Positions 1 through 8,012 of a DNA stretch of 64,000 nucleotides are shown here, in pieces. A model generated the notes under the pieces. The model ran no database searches. It saw only the letters and a list, made by a program, of their open reading frames with translations, and had not been told where the DNA came from. A program made the position numbers and the translations under genes. Every line of letters starts with the position of its first letter. Positions within the stretch are counted from its first letter, which is position 1. This stretch comes from Desulfocapsaceae bacterium (GTDB lineage Bacteria > Desulfobacterota > Desulfobulbia > Desulfobulbales > Desulfocapsaceae): NCBI GenBank assembly GCA_030653035.1, contig JAUSAB010000039.1, forward strand, positions 1-64,000, written 5' to 3'.

Positions 1-66
1 AATACCGATCATGTAGAAATACAAGCAGCATATTTGGAAAAATATACAAAAGCTCTGTTGCCACAG

Positions 67-270
67 CGCAACTTTTAGGTGTTGGACACAAGCAAAAAGT
101 TGCGCTGGCTGAAAGTATCAGTTGCGTTGCAGTTGCGGGCCATGTTGCGGCGCGAATCCTTAGCATTAAGGAGGTAGGAGGCAACGGTTTCACTTTCGTT
201 GCAAAGGAAGTTGCGTCGTTGAGGGTAAGAGTTGCGCAGTTGCGTTACCATGCAACGCAACTGCGCAACT
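67..270. repeat. Array of GTTGCG hexamers ending in a perfect 17-bp palindrome
   Basis: About ten copies of GTTGCG or its complement CGCAAC lie within roughly 200 bases, mostly as AGTTGCG. The array ends in a perfect inverted repeat: the arm at 230-246 (AGTTGCGCAGTTGCGTT) is complementary to 254-270, with a 7-base loop. No convincing gene overlaps it; the only open frame (minus strand, about 60 codons) is made of the repeats. It lies just past the 3' end of the integrase gene on the island side, so it may be a recombinase or replication-protein binding array, but its role is unknown. Confidence 0.7.
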
Positions 271-333
271 ACTACAAATTTCCTCTCTGCCCTGTATTGA
301 AAAAACGGGCTTCATTGCCACAGATGTCAATCA

Positions 334-1581
334 CTAACGGTTAGCCTTTAATTCATCCAAATAATCAGCCCAAGCCTGCATCATCCAAATTCGCTCCGGC
401 ATAAACATCGTTCTATCATATGCCTTGCCGAGGGGGTTATCTGTAGCATGCGAAAGTTGTCTCTCAATGACATCATTATCTATCTTAGCGCCGTTATTAA
501 GAATGTTTTCTTTTATCAGAGTTCGACACATTGCTCTGAAGCCATGAATATGGAGGGTATCTTTATCATAACCCATGGAACGAATCGCCCGAGTTAAGGT
601 ACAGTCAGTTATGGCTCGTCCACGACCACGCATTCCGGGAAAGACGAGTTTCCCCTCACCGGTAAGAGGTTTGAGCTCCTCGAATAACCGGATTGCTTGT
701 TTGGACAAAGGAACCACATGAAATTCATTAGGGAATCCTTCTTTATCGCGCCGAGTTCTTTTCATACGACGGATAGGAATGCGCCATTCGCCTTTCTCAA
801 AATCCAACTCAACCCATTCAGCCAGTCGTAATTCACCAGGCCGCAGCATAACAAGAGGACCTAACAACAGGGCCGTCCTAACTGGAAGGTCACCGTGATA
901 TTCTTCAAAAGAACGAAGCATTTTCCCAACTTCTACAGGATCAAGAATCGTAGAAAAATGTTTTTTGATTGGTTTAGCAAATCCTTCTGTCATCTTGTAA
1001 GTGGGATCAATGTCGGCTCTACCTGTAGCGATAGCGAAACGAAAAATCTGGCCACAATTAGAAATTGTCCGATGTAATGTCTCAAGGTGTCCAGTCTTCT
1101 CTATACGGGTAAAAGCCTCACGCATTTCTAACGGGTAAATCTGATTGATAGGTCTGCCTCCGACCCATGGGAAAATATGCTTTTCGAGACGAATAAGGAT
1201 ATTCTTGGAATGAGATACAGACCATTCGACTTTAGAAAATTTTTCATGCCATTCTCGGGCCACAGCCTCAAAACTTCCTTCTCCTGTCTTCGTAGCCTTT
1301 TCAGCCTTACGCATGGCAGCAGGGTTGATTCCATTCGCTATTGAGCTGTTTACCTTGTCCCGTTGTTTTCGTGCTTGAGCAAGGGCAACATCTGGAAATG
1401 AACCAAAAGAAAAAGAGGTTTCTTTTCCCGCAAAAACTCCTCGATATTTCCACCATTTTTTTCCCGAAGGCTCGATTACCAAGAAAAGGCCTCCACCATC
1501 CCTTTCGGTAAATGCTTTTTCCTTTGACTTGACACCGGCCACAAACTTTGCTTCAAGCAGATTCATTCCTATTCTCGGCAC
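334..1581 (-). CDS. P4-type tyrosine site-specific integrase
   Basis: This is a 415-residue tyrosine recombinase of the P4/CP4-57 class that would integrate and excise a mobile island. The N-terminal DUF4102-like arm-binding domain (about 5-95) has the FxxRDGGGLFL signature, followed by a SAM-like core-binding domain (about 105-195) and the catalytic domain (about 215-400). The catalytic residues are visible: Arg247 in MLRPGELRLAEW, His346-x-x-Arg349 in HIHGFR, His378 in RQLSHA, and nucleophile Tyr388 in AYDRT. An internal Met at residue 6 (position 1566) is an equally plausible start. The gene lies about 185 bases from the 3' end of ssrA and points away from it, the usual arrangement for islands inserted in tmRNA genes. 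It appears intact. Confidence 0.93.
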   Translation of the reverse strand: MPRIGMNLLEAKFVAGVKSKEKAFTERDGGGLFLVIEPSGKKWWKYRGVFAGKETSFSFGSFPDVALAQARKQRDKVNSSIANGINPAAMRKAEKATKTGEGSFEAVAREWHEKFSKVEWSVSHSKNILIRLEKHIFPWVGGRPINQIYPLEMREAFTRIEKTGHLETLHRTISNCGQIFRFAIATGRADIDPTYKMTEGFAKPIKKHFSTILDPVEVGKMLRSFEEYHGDLPVRTALLLGPLVMLRPGELRLAEWVELDFEKGEWRIPIRRMKRTRRDKEGFPNEFHVVPLSKQAIRLFEELKPLTGEGKLVFPGMRGRGRAITDCTLTRAIRSMGYDKDTLHIHGFRAMCRTLIKENILNNGAKIDNDVIERQLSHATDNPLGKAYDRTMFMPERIWMMQAWADYLDELKANR

Positions 1582-1591
1582 GATACACCTA

Positions 1592-1654
1592 TACGGGTAA
1601 AAATTTATCAGGACTACTCTTTACCCGTTATTTTACCCGTATGCGCGGGTAAAA
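1592..1654. repeat. TTTACCCG repeats between integrase and ssrA
   Basis: TACGGGTAAAA at 1592-1602, TTTACCCGT from 1620, and the interrupted palindrome TTTTACCCG-TATGCG-CGGGTAAAA at 1631-1654 give four half-sites within 63 bases, immediately upstream of the integrase start. The spacing and location fit integrase arm-type sites or an autoregulatory operator. Similar ACGGGTAAA strings occur inside the integrase gene near 1104 and 1131. Function is inferred only. Confidence 0.55.
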
Positions 1655-1686
1655 TGCAATACCTTTCTCAAGACGACAACAGACAA

Positions 1687-1720
1687 CAAAAAACCCGCAA
1701 ACCGTTTCCAGTTGCGGGCT
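1687..1720 (-). terminator. Rho-independent terminator downstream of ssrA
   Basis: Read on the minus strand, CCCGCAA pairs with TTGCGGG (1712-1718 with 1694-1700) and is followed by a run of six T. It lies about 45 bases past the ssrA CCA end, on the island side of the presumed attachment site. Confidence 0.6.
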
Positions 1721-1765
1721 CTCTGTACTTTGCTGGACTTCAAAAAACATCTAAAGACTTCAAAA

Positions 1766-2126
1766 TGGTGGAGGCGGGGGGAGTTGAACCCCCGTCCGAA
1801 AATGCTCCCCTCCCGTATCTACATGCTTAGTTCCGGACTTTAGTTTTCGCGCCAGAAGCTCCGCCGGAGCTTAGATATTCTGTTGCTATCCTGCTTAGTT
1901 CTCATCCTCAGGCAAACAGAAACTGCCAGAGAACCAGCCCACAGAGTCGGCGCTCCGATCCGGTCTTGCGGGCAGAGACCGGGGGAACGGCAGAGCAGAC
2001 TAAGCTGCTACTGCGTAGTTATAATCGTCGGCGATTATAATTAAAGTTCCATCAGTTTTACGAGCAGATAGAAGCTCGGCATGCAACGTAGAGCTTACAC
2101 ATCCCCGTCGAACCCGTTTCGCCCCC
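1766..2126 (-). ncRNA. ssrA: tmRNA (transfer-messenger RNA)
   Basis: tmRNA rescues stalled ribosomes and tags the unfinished peptide for proteolysis. The minus-strand 5' end GGGGGCGAAACGGGTTCGAC and the 3' end TTCAACTCCCCCCGCCTCCACCA-like acceptor arm with encoded CCA are diagnostic. The tag frame at 2032-2000 begins at resume codon GCC and reads ADDYNYAVAA followed by TAG. Its protein partner SmpB is encoded 23 bases upstream on the same strand. The 3' end faces an integrase and is the likely attachment site of a genomic island; the mature 3' sequence remains intact. Ends are set from the pairing of the acceptor stem and may be off by a base or two. Confidence 0.95.
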
Positions 2127-2149
2127 TTATTAAAAAAATTGAAAAATAA

Positions 2150-2611
2150 TTACCGCTGGTTACTCCGCACTACCCGCTCAAGCTCACGATCACTTTGCTG
2201 CTTTTTGAGGGTTTCACGTTTATCATAAAGTTTCTTACCACGAGCAAGGCCCAATTCCACCTTGGCCCTCCCTTTTTCATTAAAATAGATCTTCAGCGGA
2301 ATAAGAGCAAGCCCTTTCTCCTTTAATTTACCGATCAACTTGCGAATCTCAGTCTTATGCAACAGGAGTTTACGCGACCGCAAAGGTTCATTGGGATTAT
2401 GGGTGGCAAAGGTATAGAAGGAGATATGGACATTGAACAACATCAGCTCGCCACGGTCATCAATCTGGGCATACCCATCACGCAGATTGGCCTTACCGGC
2501 CCGCAACGACTTCACCTCGGGCCCGTTCAGGACCATCCCGGCCTCCATGCTTGACTCAATAAAATAATCATGAAAGGCTTTTTTGTTGCGACACACTATC
2601 TTTTCGGCCAT
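2150..2611 (-). CDS. smpB: SsrA-binding protein SmpB
   Basis: SmpB binds the tRNA-like domain of tmRNA and brings it to stalled ribosomes. The 153-residue length is typical. Visible family features are the start [15 protein letters not shown], the [25 protein letters not shown] segment, and the basic C-terminal tail from [16 protein letters not shown] that folds in the mRNA channel. A GGGAG ribosome-binding site precedes the ATG. It lies between the GspE/PilB gene (29-base gap) and ssrA (23-base gap), so the protein and its RNA partner are probably co-transcribed. Confidence 0.97.
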   Translation of the reverse strand: MAEKIVCRNKKAFHDYFIESSMEAGMVLNGPEVKSLRAGKANLRDGYAQIDDRGELMLFNVHISFYTFATHNPNEPLRSRKLLLHKTEIRKLIGKLKEKGLALIPLKIYFNEKGRAKVELGLARGKKLYDKRETLKKQQSDRELERVVRSNQR

Positions 2612-2640
2612 AGCCTGCTCCCTGCCTTACTGACGTATTC

Positions 2641-4440
2641 CTAAGATGTCACCCGCATGGCTTCCTGATAGGTGGTGATCCCTGCCTTGACCTTCTGCCA
2701 TGCATCCTCACGTAGAGTAGTCATTCCCTCACGAATTGCAACCTTGCGCATTTCATTTACCCCTTCTCCAGCCCGCAACAGCCGATTTATCTGCTCAGAG
2801 AAGACAAAGACCTCAAAGACCCCGCATCGTCCTTTATAACCGGTGCCACGACACTGACGGCACCCCTTCCCTCTCTTCAACTCCACAGTACCACCCCCTG
2901 AAACCGGAAAACCCAGTTTCTGCAGCTCCTCCTTTTCCATCTGGAAGGTCTCCACACATCCCGGACAGATGGTCCGAACCAGACGCTGGGCCACGCAACC
3001 CAGCAGGGTGGAACTGATCAAAAATGGCTCAAGCCCCATATCCATAAGCCGGACAATAGATGAGACCGCGTCATTGGTATGGAGGGTGGACAGAACAAGA
3101 TGGCCGGTCATCGCCGCCTGCACCGCATGAGACGCAGTTTCCAGATCTCGAATCTCGCCAATCATGATAATATCGGGATCCTGGCGCAGGATATTGCGAA
3201 GGATCGTAGAAAAGGTCACATCAATCAGAGGCTGCACCGAGATCTGGTTAAACTCCTCATGCACCATCTCGACCGGGTCTTCGACGGTGACGATATTTTT
3301 TTCCGGAGTGGCTATCTTTTTTAAGGTCGAATAGAGGGTGGTTGACTTACCACTGCCCGTGGGCCCGGTCACGAGCACTATGCCGTGCGGGGCATTGATA
3401 AAGGAATCAAAAACCTGGCGATCCCGGTGCGAAAAGGCCAGATTATCAAGATCCTGAAAAATCATATCCGAGTCCAGGATACGCATGACCGTTTTTTCAC
3501 CAAAAGAAACAGGCACGGTAGAGACCCGGATTTCTACCTCTTTCTTCCCGCCCACACCCAGCTTGATCCGGCCATCCTGAGGCCGGCGCTTTTCCGAAAT
3601 ATCCATCCGCGCCAGCGACTTGATCCGGGCGGTGATAGCCGCATGCACGGCCTTGGGCAGTTTATAGATCGGGTGCAGCATGCCGTCGATACGGAACCTT
3701 ACCATGCAGGCATCACGTTTCGGCTCGATATGGATATCACTGGCCTGCTGATCAAGGGCATAATGAAAGAGATGATTGACCGCCGACTTGATATGCTGAT
3801 CGGATGACGATATCTCTTTGGCCGAAGAGATTTTGACAAACTGTTCCAGATTGCCGATATCCACCGAGCTACCGATACCGGGGCCCGCAAACTGGCTCTC
3901 CGCGGCCCTGATTGACTTCTGAAAACCAAAAAAATCGGCCTGAATCTTGCGGATATCTGACTTGGTGGCAATAAAGGGCCTGACCGTAACCTGATTGGCC
4001 TGCTCAATATCGGCCAGCACAGTTTTATTGTCGGGATGATAGACCGCAATATCCAAGACCCCATCCTGCTTATTAAAGGGGAGCAGTAAATGGGTCACGG
4101 CAAAATTCCGGGGAATACTCTTGGTGACGATATCCATATCGAGCGCCAATGGATCAAGCTTTTTAAAGGGCAGCTTACAATCACGGGCCACCGCCTGCAT
4201 AATAGCCTCTTCATCGAGCAGCGCCCCTTTCCTGCCGTTTATTTCCAGGCGGAACGAGGCGATAATATCAACAAGATCAGGGTAGCTCTTATCCACCCCC
4301 CCACCATTATCATCGGCACGCTTCAATAACTTTTGCCGCTGCTTCCCCTTCTCCAGGGTGATCACCTGTCGCTGCTGACTGGTGAGCACCTGCTGTCGCT
4401 CCAGAAGATCAAGAAGCTCGTCACTGTTCAGTAAATTCAT
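2641..4440 (-). CDS. GspE/PilB-family secretion or type IV pilus ATPase
   Basis: This 599-residue AAA-type ATPase would power assembly of a type II secretion pseudopilus or type IV pilus at the inner membrane. An N-terminal GspE_N/MshE-like region (about 55-175) precedes the motor domain. Motor motifs are Walker A GPTGSGKST (359-367), an Asp-box, Walker B DPDIIMIGEIRD (421-432) and the His-box STLHTNDA. A zinc site is formed by CPGC (492-495) and CRQC (527-530), as in GspE and PilB. No other pilus or secretion gene is nearby, so GspE and PilB cannot be told apart. It follows nfo by 9 bases and appears to be in the same operon. Confidence 0.9.
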   Translation of the reverse strand: MNLLNSDELLDLLERQQVLTSQQRQVITLEKGKQRQKLLKRADDNGGGVDKSYPDLVDIIASFRLEINGRKGALLDEEAIMQAVARDCKLPFKKLDPLALDMDIVTKSIPRNFAVTHLLLPFNKQDGVLDIAVYHPDNKTVLADIEQANQVTVRPFIATKSDIRKIQADFFGFQKSIRAAESQFAGPGIGSSVDIGNLEQFVKISSAKEISSSDQHIKSAVNHLFHYALDQQASDIHIEPKRDACMVRFRIDGMLHPIYKLPKAVHAAITARIKSLARMDISEKRRPQDGRIKLGVGGKKEVEIRVSTVPVSFGEKTVMRILDSDMIFQDLDNLAFSHRDRQVFDSFINAPHGIVLVTGPTGSGKSTTLYSTLKKIATPEKNIVTVEDPVEMVHEEFNQISVQPLIDVTFSTILRNILRQDPDIIMIGEIRDLETASHAVQAAMTGHLVLSTLHTNDAVSSIVRLMDMGLEPFLISSTLLGCVAQRLVRTICPGCVETFQMEKEELQKLGFPVSGGGTVELKRGKGCRQCRGTGYKGRCGVFEVFVFSEQINRLLRAGEGVNEMRKVAIREGMTTLREDAWQKVKAGITTYQEAMRVTS

Positions 4441-4449
4441 AACAATTTC

Positions 4450-5373
4450 CTATTTATGCCTTGGCGTCGATAGTTTTTCAATAAGCCCGTGCAATGTCAG
4501 CAAGTTATCCCGATCCTCCTGTAGATCGTCCCCCTTTGGGGTCTCAAGGGTCATGGGGTGATCAGTAAAGCGGGGATCATTGAGCAGACTCCTGAATCCA
4601 TCCAACCCGATTGCCCCCTGCCCGATATGCTCATGCCGGTCCACCCGACTGGCCAGTTGCTGCTTCGAATCATTCAAATGGAAGAATTTGATCCTCTCAA
4701 TCCCCACCAGCCGATCAAACTCCGCCATGGTCTGGGTATAGGCGGGACGAGTCCCGATATCGTAGCCGGCGGCAAAGATATGGCAAGTATCCACACACAC
4801 TCCGAGCCTTTGTGGGTAGCCGGAATGTTCAAGGACGAAGGCCAGTTCCTCAAAACGACTGCCCAAACTGGTCCCCTGTCCGGCCGTGGTCTCCAGCAGA
4901 ACTGTCACCCCGGCCCCTGTTTCTTCAAGGGCCAGATCAAGGGCCCGGGTAAACCGAGCTACCCCCTCCTCCACCCCATCACCCCCATGCGATCCGGGAT
5001 GGATTATAACAAAAGGAATACCAAGCTGCTCACAACGATGAATCTCAGCCCCAAAAGCGGCAATGGATTTCTCCACCAGTTCCTGCTTGCCACTGGCCAG
5101 ATTAATCAGATAGGAGGCGTGCGAGGCAACGGGCATGGACGCCCATGTGTCGATCGCTCCATGGACGGATAAAGAGCGACCAACGGGAGGATTATTGTTT
5201 TGCTGACGGGCTGTTTGAAACAGATCAATTTCCTCTTGTGTCAACGGTTGCGGATGCCACTGCCGCTGATTTCTGGTGAAGATCTGCAGGGCCTCCCCGC
5301 CCACCTGGTGCAACCGGTCAAAGGCCAGATGCAATCCCCCTGCCACCGACTCATGAGCCCCTAATAATGGCAT
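4450..5373 (-). CDS. nfo: Deoxyribonuclease IV (AP endonuclease, Nfo)
   Basis: Nfo cleaves the DNA backbone 5' of abasic sites in base-excision repair, using three zinc ions in a TIM barrel. The 307-residue protein shows the family zinc-site motifs IHPGSHGG, LLETTAGQG, CVDTCHIFAAGYD, HLNDSKxxxxSxxDRHEHIGQG and LETPKGDD. The start MPLLGAHESVAGG matches the family N-terminus. Only 3 bases separate its ATG from the stop of the M48 protease gene, which indicates translational coupling. Confidence 0.96.
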   Translation of the reverse strand: MPLLGAHESVAGGLHLAFDRLHQVGGEALQIFTRNQRQWHPQPLTQEEIDLFQTARQQNNNPPVGRSLSVHGAIDTWASMPVASHASYLINLASGKQELVEKSIAAFGAEIHRCEQLGIPFVIIHPGSHGGDGVEEGVARFTRALDLALEETGAGVTVLLETTAGQGTSLGSRFEELAFVLEHSGYPQRLGVCVDTCHIFAAGYDIGTRPAYTQTMAEFDRLVGIERIKFFHLNDSKQQLASRVDRHEHIGQGAIGLDGFRSLLNDPRFTDHPMTLETPKGDDLQEDRDNLLTLHGLIEKLSTPRHK

Positions 5374-5376
5374 CTG

Positions 5377-7242
5377 CTATTCCTTGTGTTGTTGGTCATC
5401 TGCTTGTTTCTGTTTCAACTCCTGCTGATAATTTATGCGCCGGAAACGATCAATCTGTTGCTGATAATACCCCCGGCCTGCAGGATCTGCAAGGGCCGCG
5501 TCCTGTTCCGCAGCCACCGCCTCGTCAAGAAACCCATTGGCCCAACAGGCCAGACCCAGCGTATCGAGAAATGAGCCCAGTGGCCTCATCCCTGCTGCCT
5601 GACGAGCCAGAATCAAGGCCCGAGGCGGATCACGCAGTTGCGGATCCGAGCTGGTCAGCAGCAGCCAGGCCAGATTATTCATCAACTCAGGGCTGACAGG
5701 ATCAAATGTCAAGGCCCGCTCATAGGCGGCAAGGGCCTTTTTCTCCATCTTCTTATGCTGCATCAGATCCCCTGCCATCTGCAACCACAGGGCCTTATCC
5801 GGTTCGCGCTCCACCTTCTGCAACAAGACCGCCTCAAGATACTTTTCCTGATACTGCCGGGAAAGTCTTTCCAGCGGCAGATATTGCGCCCAGATCAATG
5901 CCGCTGCCAACATCAGCAGATACACCGCCAGACTGAGTTTCACCTTCCGCTGATGACGTCCTCTCTCCTGGGTATCCTGCGCACATCTTTCCAGATAGGC
6001 CACCCGCTCACCAATACCAAAATGATGCCAGCTGGGCTGATCGCGGATGTTGCCGCTCAGCAGGGCAATCTTCTCCAAGGCCGATATCAGGGCCTGACTG
6101 CCGTAATGATTACCGTAACGGTTATCAATTGCCGAAAAAACATGCAGATCCGCCTGCCGCTCAAAATTTCTGATAAAATAACCAAACAGATAGCGAAAAT
6201 AAAGAAGCATGGCCACAAGCAGAGGAAGGGTGCCGCCTACCACCAGCATGGCCTCGGGAGGTAACCCGCTCCAGCGCCAAAGGGAATAAAACAGGTCCCG
6301 GGAGAGCAGAAAAAAGGTCAATGGTTCGGCATACAGCCCGACCACCAGGCTGAATCCGGCAATTAACAGCAGATAGAGCAGGAGATGCTTTTTTTTGACA
6401 TGGCCGATCTCATGGGCCATAACCGCCTCCAATTCTTCGAGAGTCAAGACCTCCAGCAGCCCAGGGGTAATCAGGACATATCGCAGTCCCGGCACAAGAC
6501 CCATGACCCCGGCAGTCAAGGCCCGCCCCTCAAAGAGCGGCCAGAGATACAACTCGCACGCAAACTTCTGCCCAGCGCAAAAGGCCAGGAGATGATCCCT
6601 GAGCGGGCCCGCCGGCATCCTGGTACAACCCCAGAGATGACGCACCAAGGGCGGGAAAATCAACAAAACAAAAAGAAGAAACAGGACATAAAACAGAAAA
6701 TCACCCCAAGCGGAAAGCAGCAAATCATGCAGAGCAGGCCAGGAGATAAAGGCAACCAGATCATAACAGAGAGAAAGCAGCGCCCAGGGCAGAACAATGG
6801 GCAGATTCACCTTGATATTCGAGACGATAAAGGCGCGGGTTGAATACCAGCCGCCAAAGACCCACTGATAATTGGACTGGGCAACCCGCCACATGAGCGA
6901 GAGATAGAGAAAGAACAGCAGCAAGCCGGCAATATTCACCAGTGAAGGCAGCGCCTTTCCCCATGACAGAAAAGCAAGATAATACTTCAAGCCACAGACA
7001 TGTGTCGTCAGGCCAAAAAAGCCAATGGCCAGGATCGAGGATTTGCGCTCCGCCCTGAAATACCCTGCAGATGAACGGCTGTCTGCCTGCGCATGCATAA
7101 ACCGCACCAGCCGCTCATAGCTGATCAGACTCAGAACCAAAAGAGCACCAGAGGCCCAGGCGGGCAGCAAAGGGGTCTCGGGCACCGTGCTCATGCTGAA
7201 AAAAAAGATCGCGACGAGAAAGTAGAGAAGATTGTTATACAT
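5377..7242 (-). CDS. Membrane M48 zinc metalloprotease with C-terminal TPR region
   Basis: This 621-residue protein has about six hydrophobic segments in the N-terminal 200 residues. The zinc-binding HEIGH motif is at 277-281, inside LEAVMAHEIGHVKKKH, with a likely third ligand in NFERQADLH. A further membrane segment lies near residue 430, followed by a TPR-like C-terminus (ALAAYERALTFDPVSPELMNNLAWLLL). This layout resembles HtpX/Oma1-like quality-control peptidases with an added protein-interaction module. The substrate is unknown. It is the first gene of the minus-strand operon leading to nfo, gspE/pilB and smpB. Confidence 0.85.
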   Translation of the reverse strand: MYNNLLYFLVAIFFFSMSTVPETPLLPAWASGALLVLSLISYERLVRFMHAQADSRSSAGYFRAERKSSILAIGFFGLTTHVCGLKYYLAFLSWGKALPSLVNIAGLLLFFLYLSLMWRVAQSNYQWVFGGWYSTRAFIVSNIKVNLPIVLPWALLSLCYDLVAFISWPALHDLLLSAWGDFLFYVLFLLFVLLIFPPLVRHLWGCTRMPAGPLRDHLLAFCAGQKFACELYLWPLFEGRALTAGVMGLVPGLRYVLITPGLLEVLTLEELEAVMAHEIGHVKKKHLLLYLLLIAGFSLVVGLYAEPLTFFLLSRDLFYSLWRWSGLPPEAMLVVGGTLPLLVAMLLYFRYLFGYFIRNFERQADLHVFSAIDNRYGNHYGSQALISALEKIALLSGNIRDQPSWHHFGIGERVAYLERCAQDTQERGRHQRKVKLSLAVYLLMLAAALIWAQYLPLERLSRQYQEKYLEAVLLQKVEREPDKALWLQMAGDLMQHKKMEKKALAAYERALTFDPVSPELMNNLAWLLLTSSDPQLRDPPRALILARQAAGMRPLGSFLDTLGLACWANGFLDEAVAAEQDAALADPAGRGYYQQQIDRFRRINYQQELKQKQADDQQHKE

Positions 7243-7283
7243 AACGCCAGTGTTGTTTAATCAGAAAATTGCATTATCCATCA

Positions 7284-7358
7284 AACCCCGGTAAACGGGA
7301 TAAGTGCCTTACAGATTATTTTCTTGCAAAAAAACAAGAAAATAATCTGTAAGGCACT
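7284..7358. repeat. 75-bp hairpin element, family A copy 1
   Basis: A 19-base segment containing CCCGgtaaaCGGG is followed by a perfect 24-bp stem: AGTGCC..CTTG at 7303-7326 pairs with CAAG..GGCACT at 7335-7358 around a C-A7 loop. An inverted copy at 12095-12169 differs only at one loop base. It sits just upstream of the M48 protease start. The structure resembles a small non-autonomous palindromic mobile element. Confidence 0.85.
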
Positions 7359-7392
7359 AAACACTCATATCCCGCCTCAAAGCACCAAACAC

Positions 7393-7442
7393 AAAAGGGG
7401 TTGCAGCCATTTAGACTACAACCCCTTTTTCTTTTTTGCCAC
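7393..7442. terminator. Hairpin with T-rich tail
   Basis: AAAAGGGGTTG (7393-7403) pairs with CAACCCCTTTT (7419-7430), followed on the plus strand by TTTTT-C-TTTTTT. No plus-strand gene ends here. The minus-strand response regulator ends at 7527, so this may act as a bidirectional terminator or belong to the repeat cluster next to it. Confidence 0.45.
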
Positions 7443-7470
7443 CTGCATTTATTTTCAGACAGCTTGGGTC

Positions 7471-7512
7471 GGGGTCGGCTCCTCAATCTTCCTCTGATTG
7501 AGAACCGACCCC
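7471..7512 (-). terminator. Stem-loop just after the receiver gene
   Basis: GGGGTCGG (7471-7478) pairs with CCGACCCC (7505-7512) and CTCAATC pairs with GATTGAG inside it, giving a 15-bp interrupted stem. It lies 14 bases past the stop of the minus-strand receiver gene. There is no strong T-run on that strand, so terminator function is inferred from position. Confidence 0.45.
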
Positions 7513-7526
7513 GCTTGACCTCCACC

Positions 7527-7916
7527 TCAACCAAACAAGGCCGTCTTGATAGCCAATCCCAGCTCGCGAATGGTGTATGGTTTTTTCACAAGCTGACTGG
7601 CGCCCAGTTGTAATGTCCTGTTAATCTCGCTGGAATCTGCAAATCCACTGACAACAATCGCCCGCTGACCCGGCGTGATGGAAAGTATCCGCTCGTAAGT
7701 CTCCCGGCCATTTATCCCTGGACGCATCAACATGTCAAGCATGACCAGATGGGCCTGATGCTGCTCCAGGTAACAAACCGCCTCCTCACCGCTTGCCACC
7801 GCTATTGGCAGATAGCCAAGTGTCTTGAGCATCTCAGTGGCCATCTCCCGCACCCCCCCCTCATCTTCAACGATCAGGATATGTTCGCCATTTCCTCGTA
7901 TCTGTTCCATCGTCAT
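7527..7916 (-). CDS. Stand-alone receiver-domain response regulator
   Basis: This is a CheY-like receiver of about 129 residues with no output domain. ILIVEDE supplies the acidic pocket, the phospho-acceptor Asp lies in LVMLDMLM, and the conserved Lys is in LVKKPY. Sequence features such as GYLPIAVASGEEAV and PGINGRETYERIL are typical of receivers found at the end of hybrid histidine kinases. ATG at 7916 is chosen because GAAGGGA lies about 10 bases upstream; an open frame extends to 7958 with only GTG/TTG starts. It lies 96 bases downstream of the PAS-LuxR regulator on the same strand, so the two may form a phosphorelay, but no kinase is present nearby. Confidence 0.82.
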   Translation of the reverse strand: MTMEQIRGNGEHILIVEDEGGVREMATEMLKTLGYLPIAVASGEEAVCYLEQHQAHLVMLDMLMRPGINGRETYERILSITPGQRAIVVSGFADSSEINRTLQLGASQLVKKPYTIRELGLAIKTALFG

Positions 7917-8012
7917 CACCGAGATCCCTTCTTCCTGCCATTGCCATTTATTCACCAAACGAAAATTTCACCCTCAAGATCATCCGCATTCCCTGCGAAC
8001 TCCTGATCTCAC

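Noticed and set aside
75-260. A 61-codon minus-strand open frame near the left edge
   Set aside because: It is built from the GTTGCG repeat array, has no convincing start signal and no protein-like composition.
67-270. CRISPR array or plasmid-type iterons
   Set aside because: Repeats are only 6-7 bases, irregularly spaced and in both orientations, with no unique spacers and no cas genes.
1-334. A second island boundary (attR) inside the window
   Set aside because: No repeat of the ssrA 3' end was seen here or elsewhere in the window, so the island must extend to the left.
2357-6843. Many plus-strand open frames opposite the protease-nfo-gspE-smpB operon
   Set aside because: They are antisense shadows of strongly supported minus-strand genes and show no family motifs or start signals.
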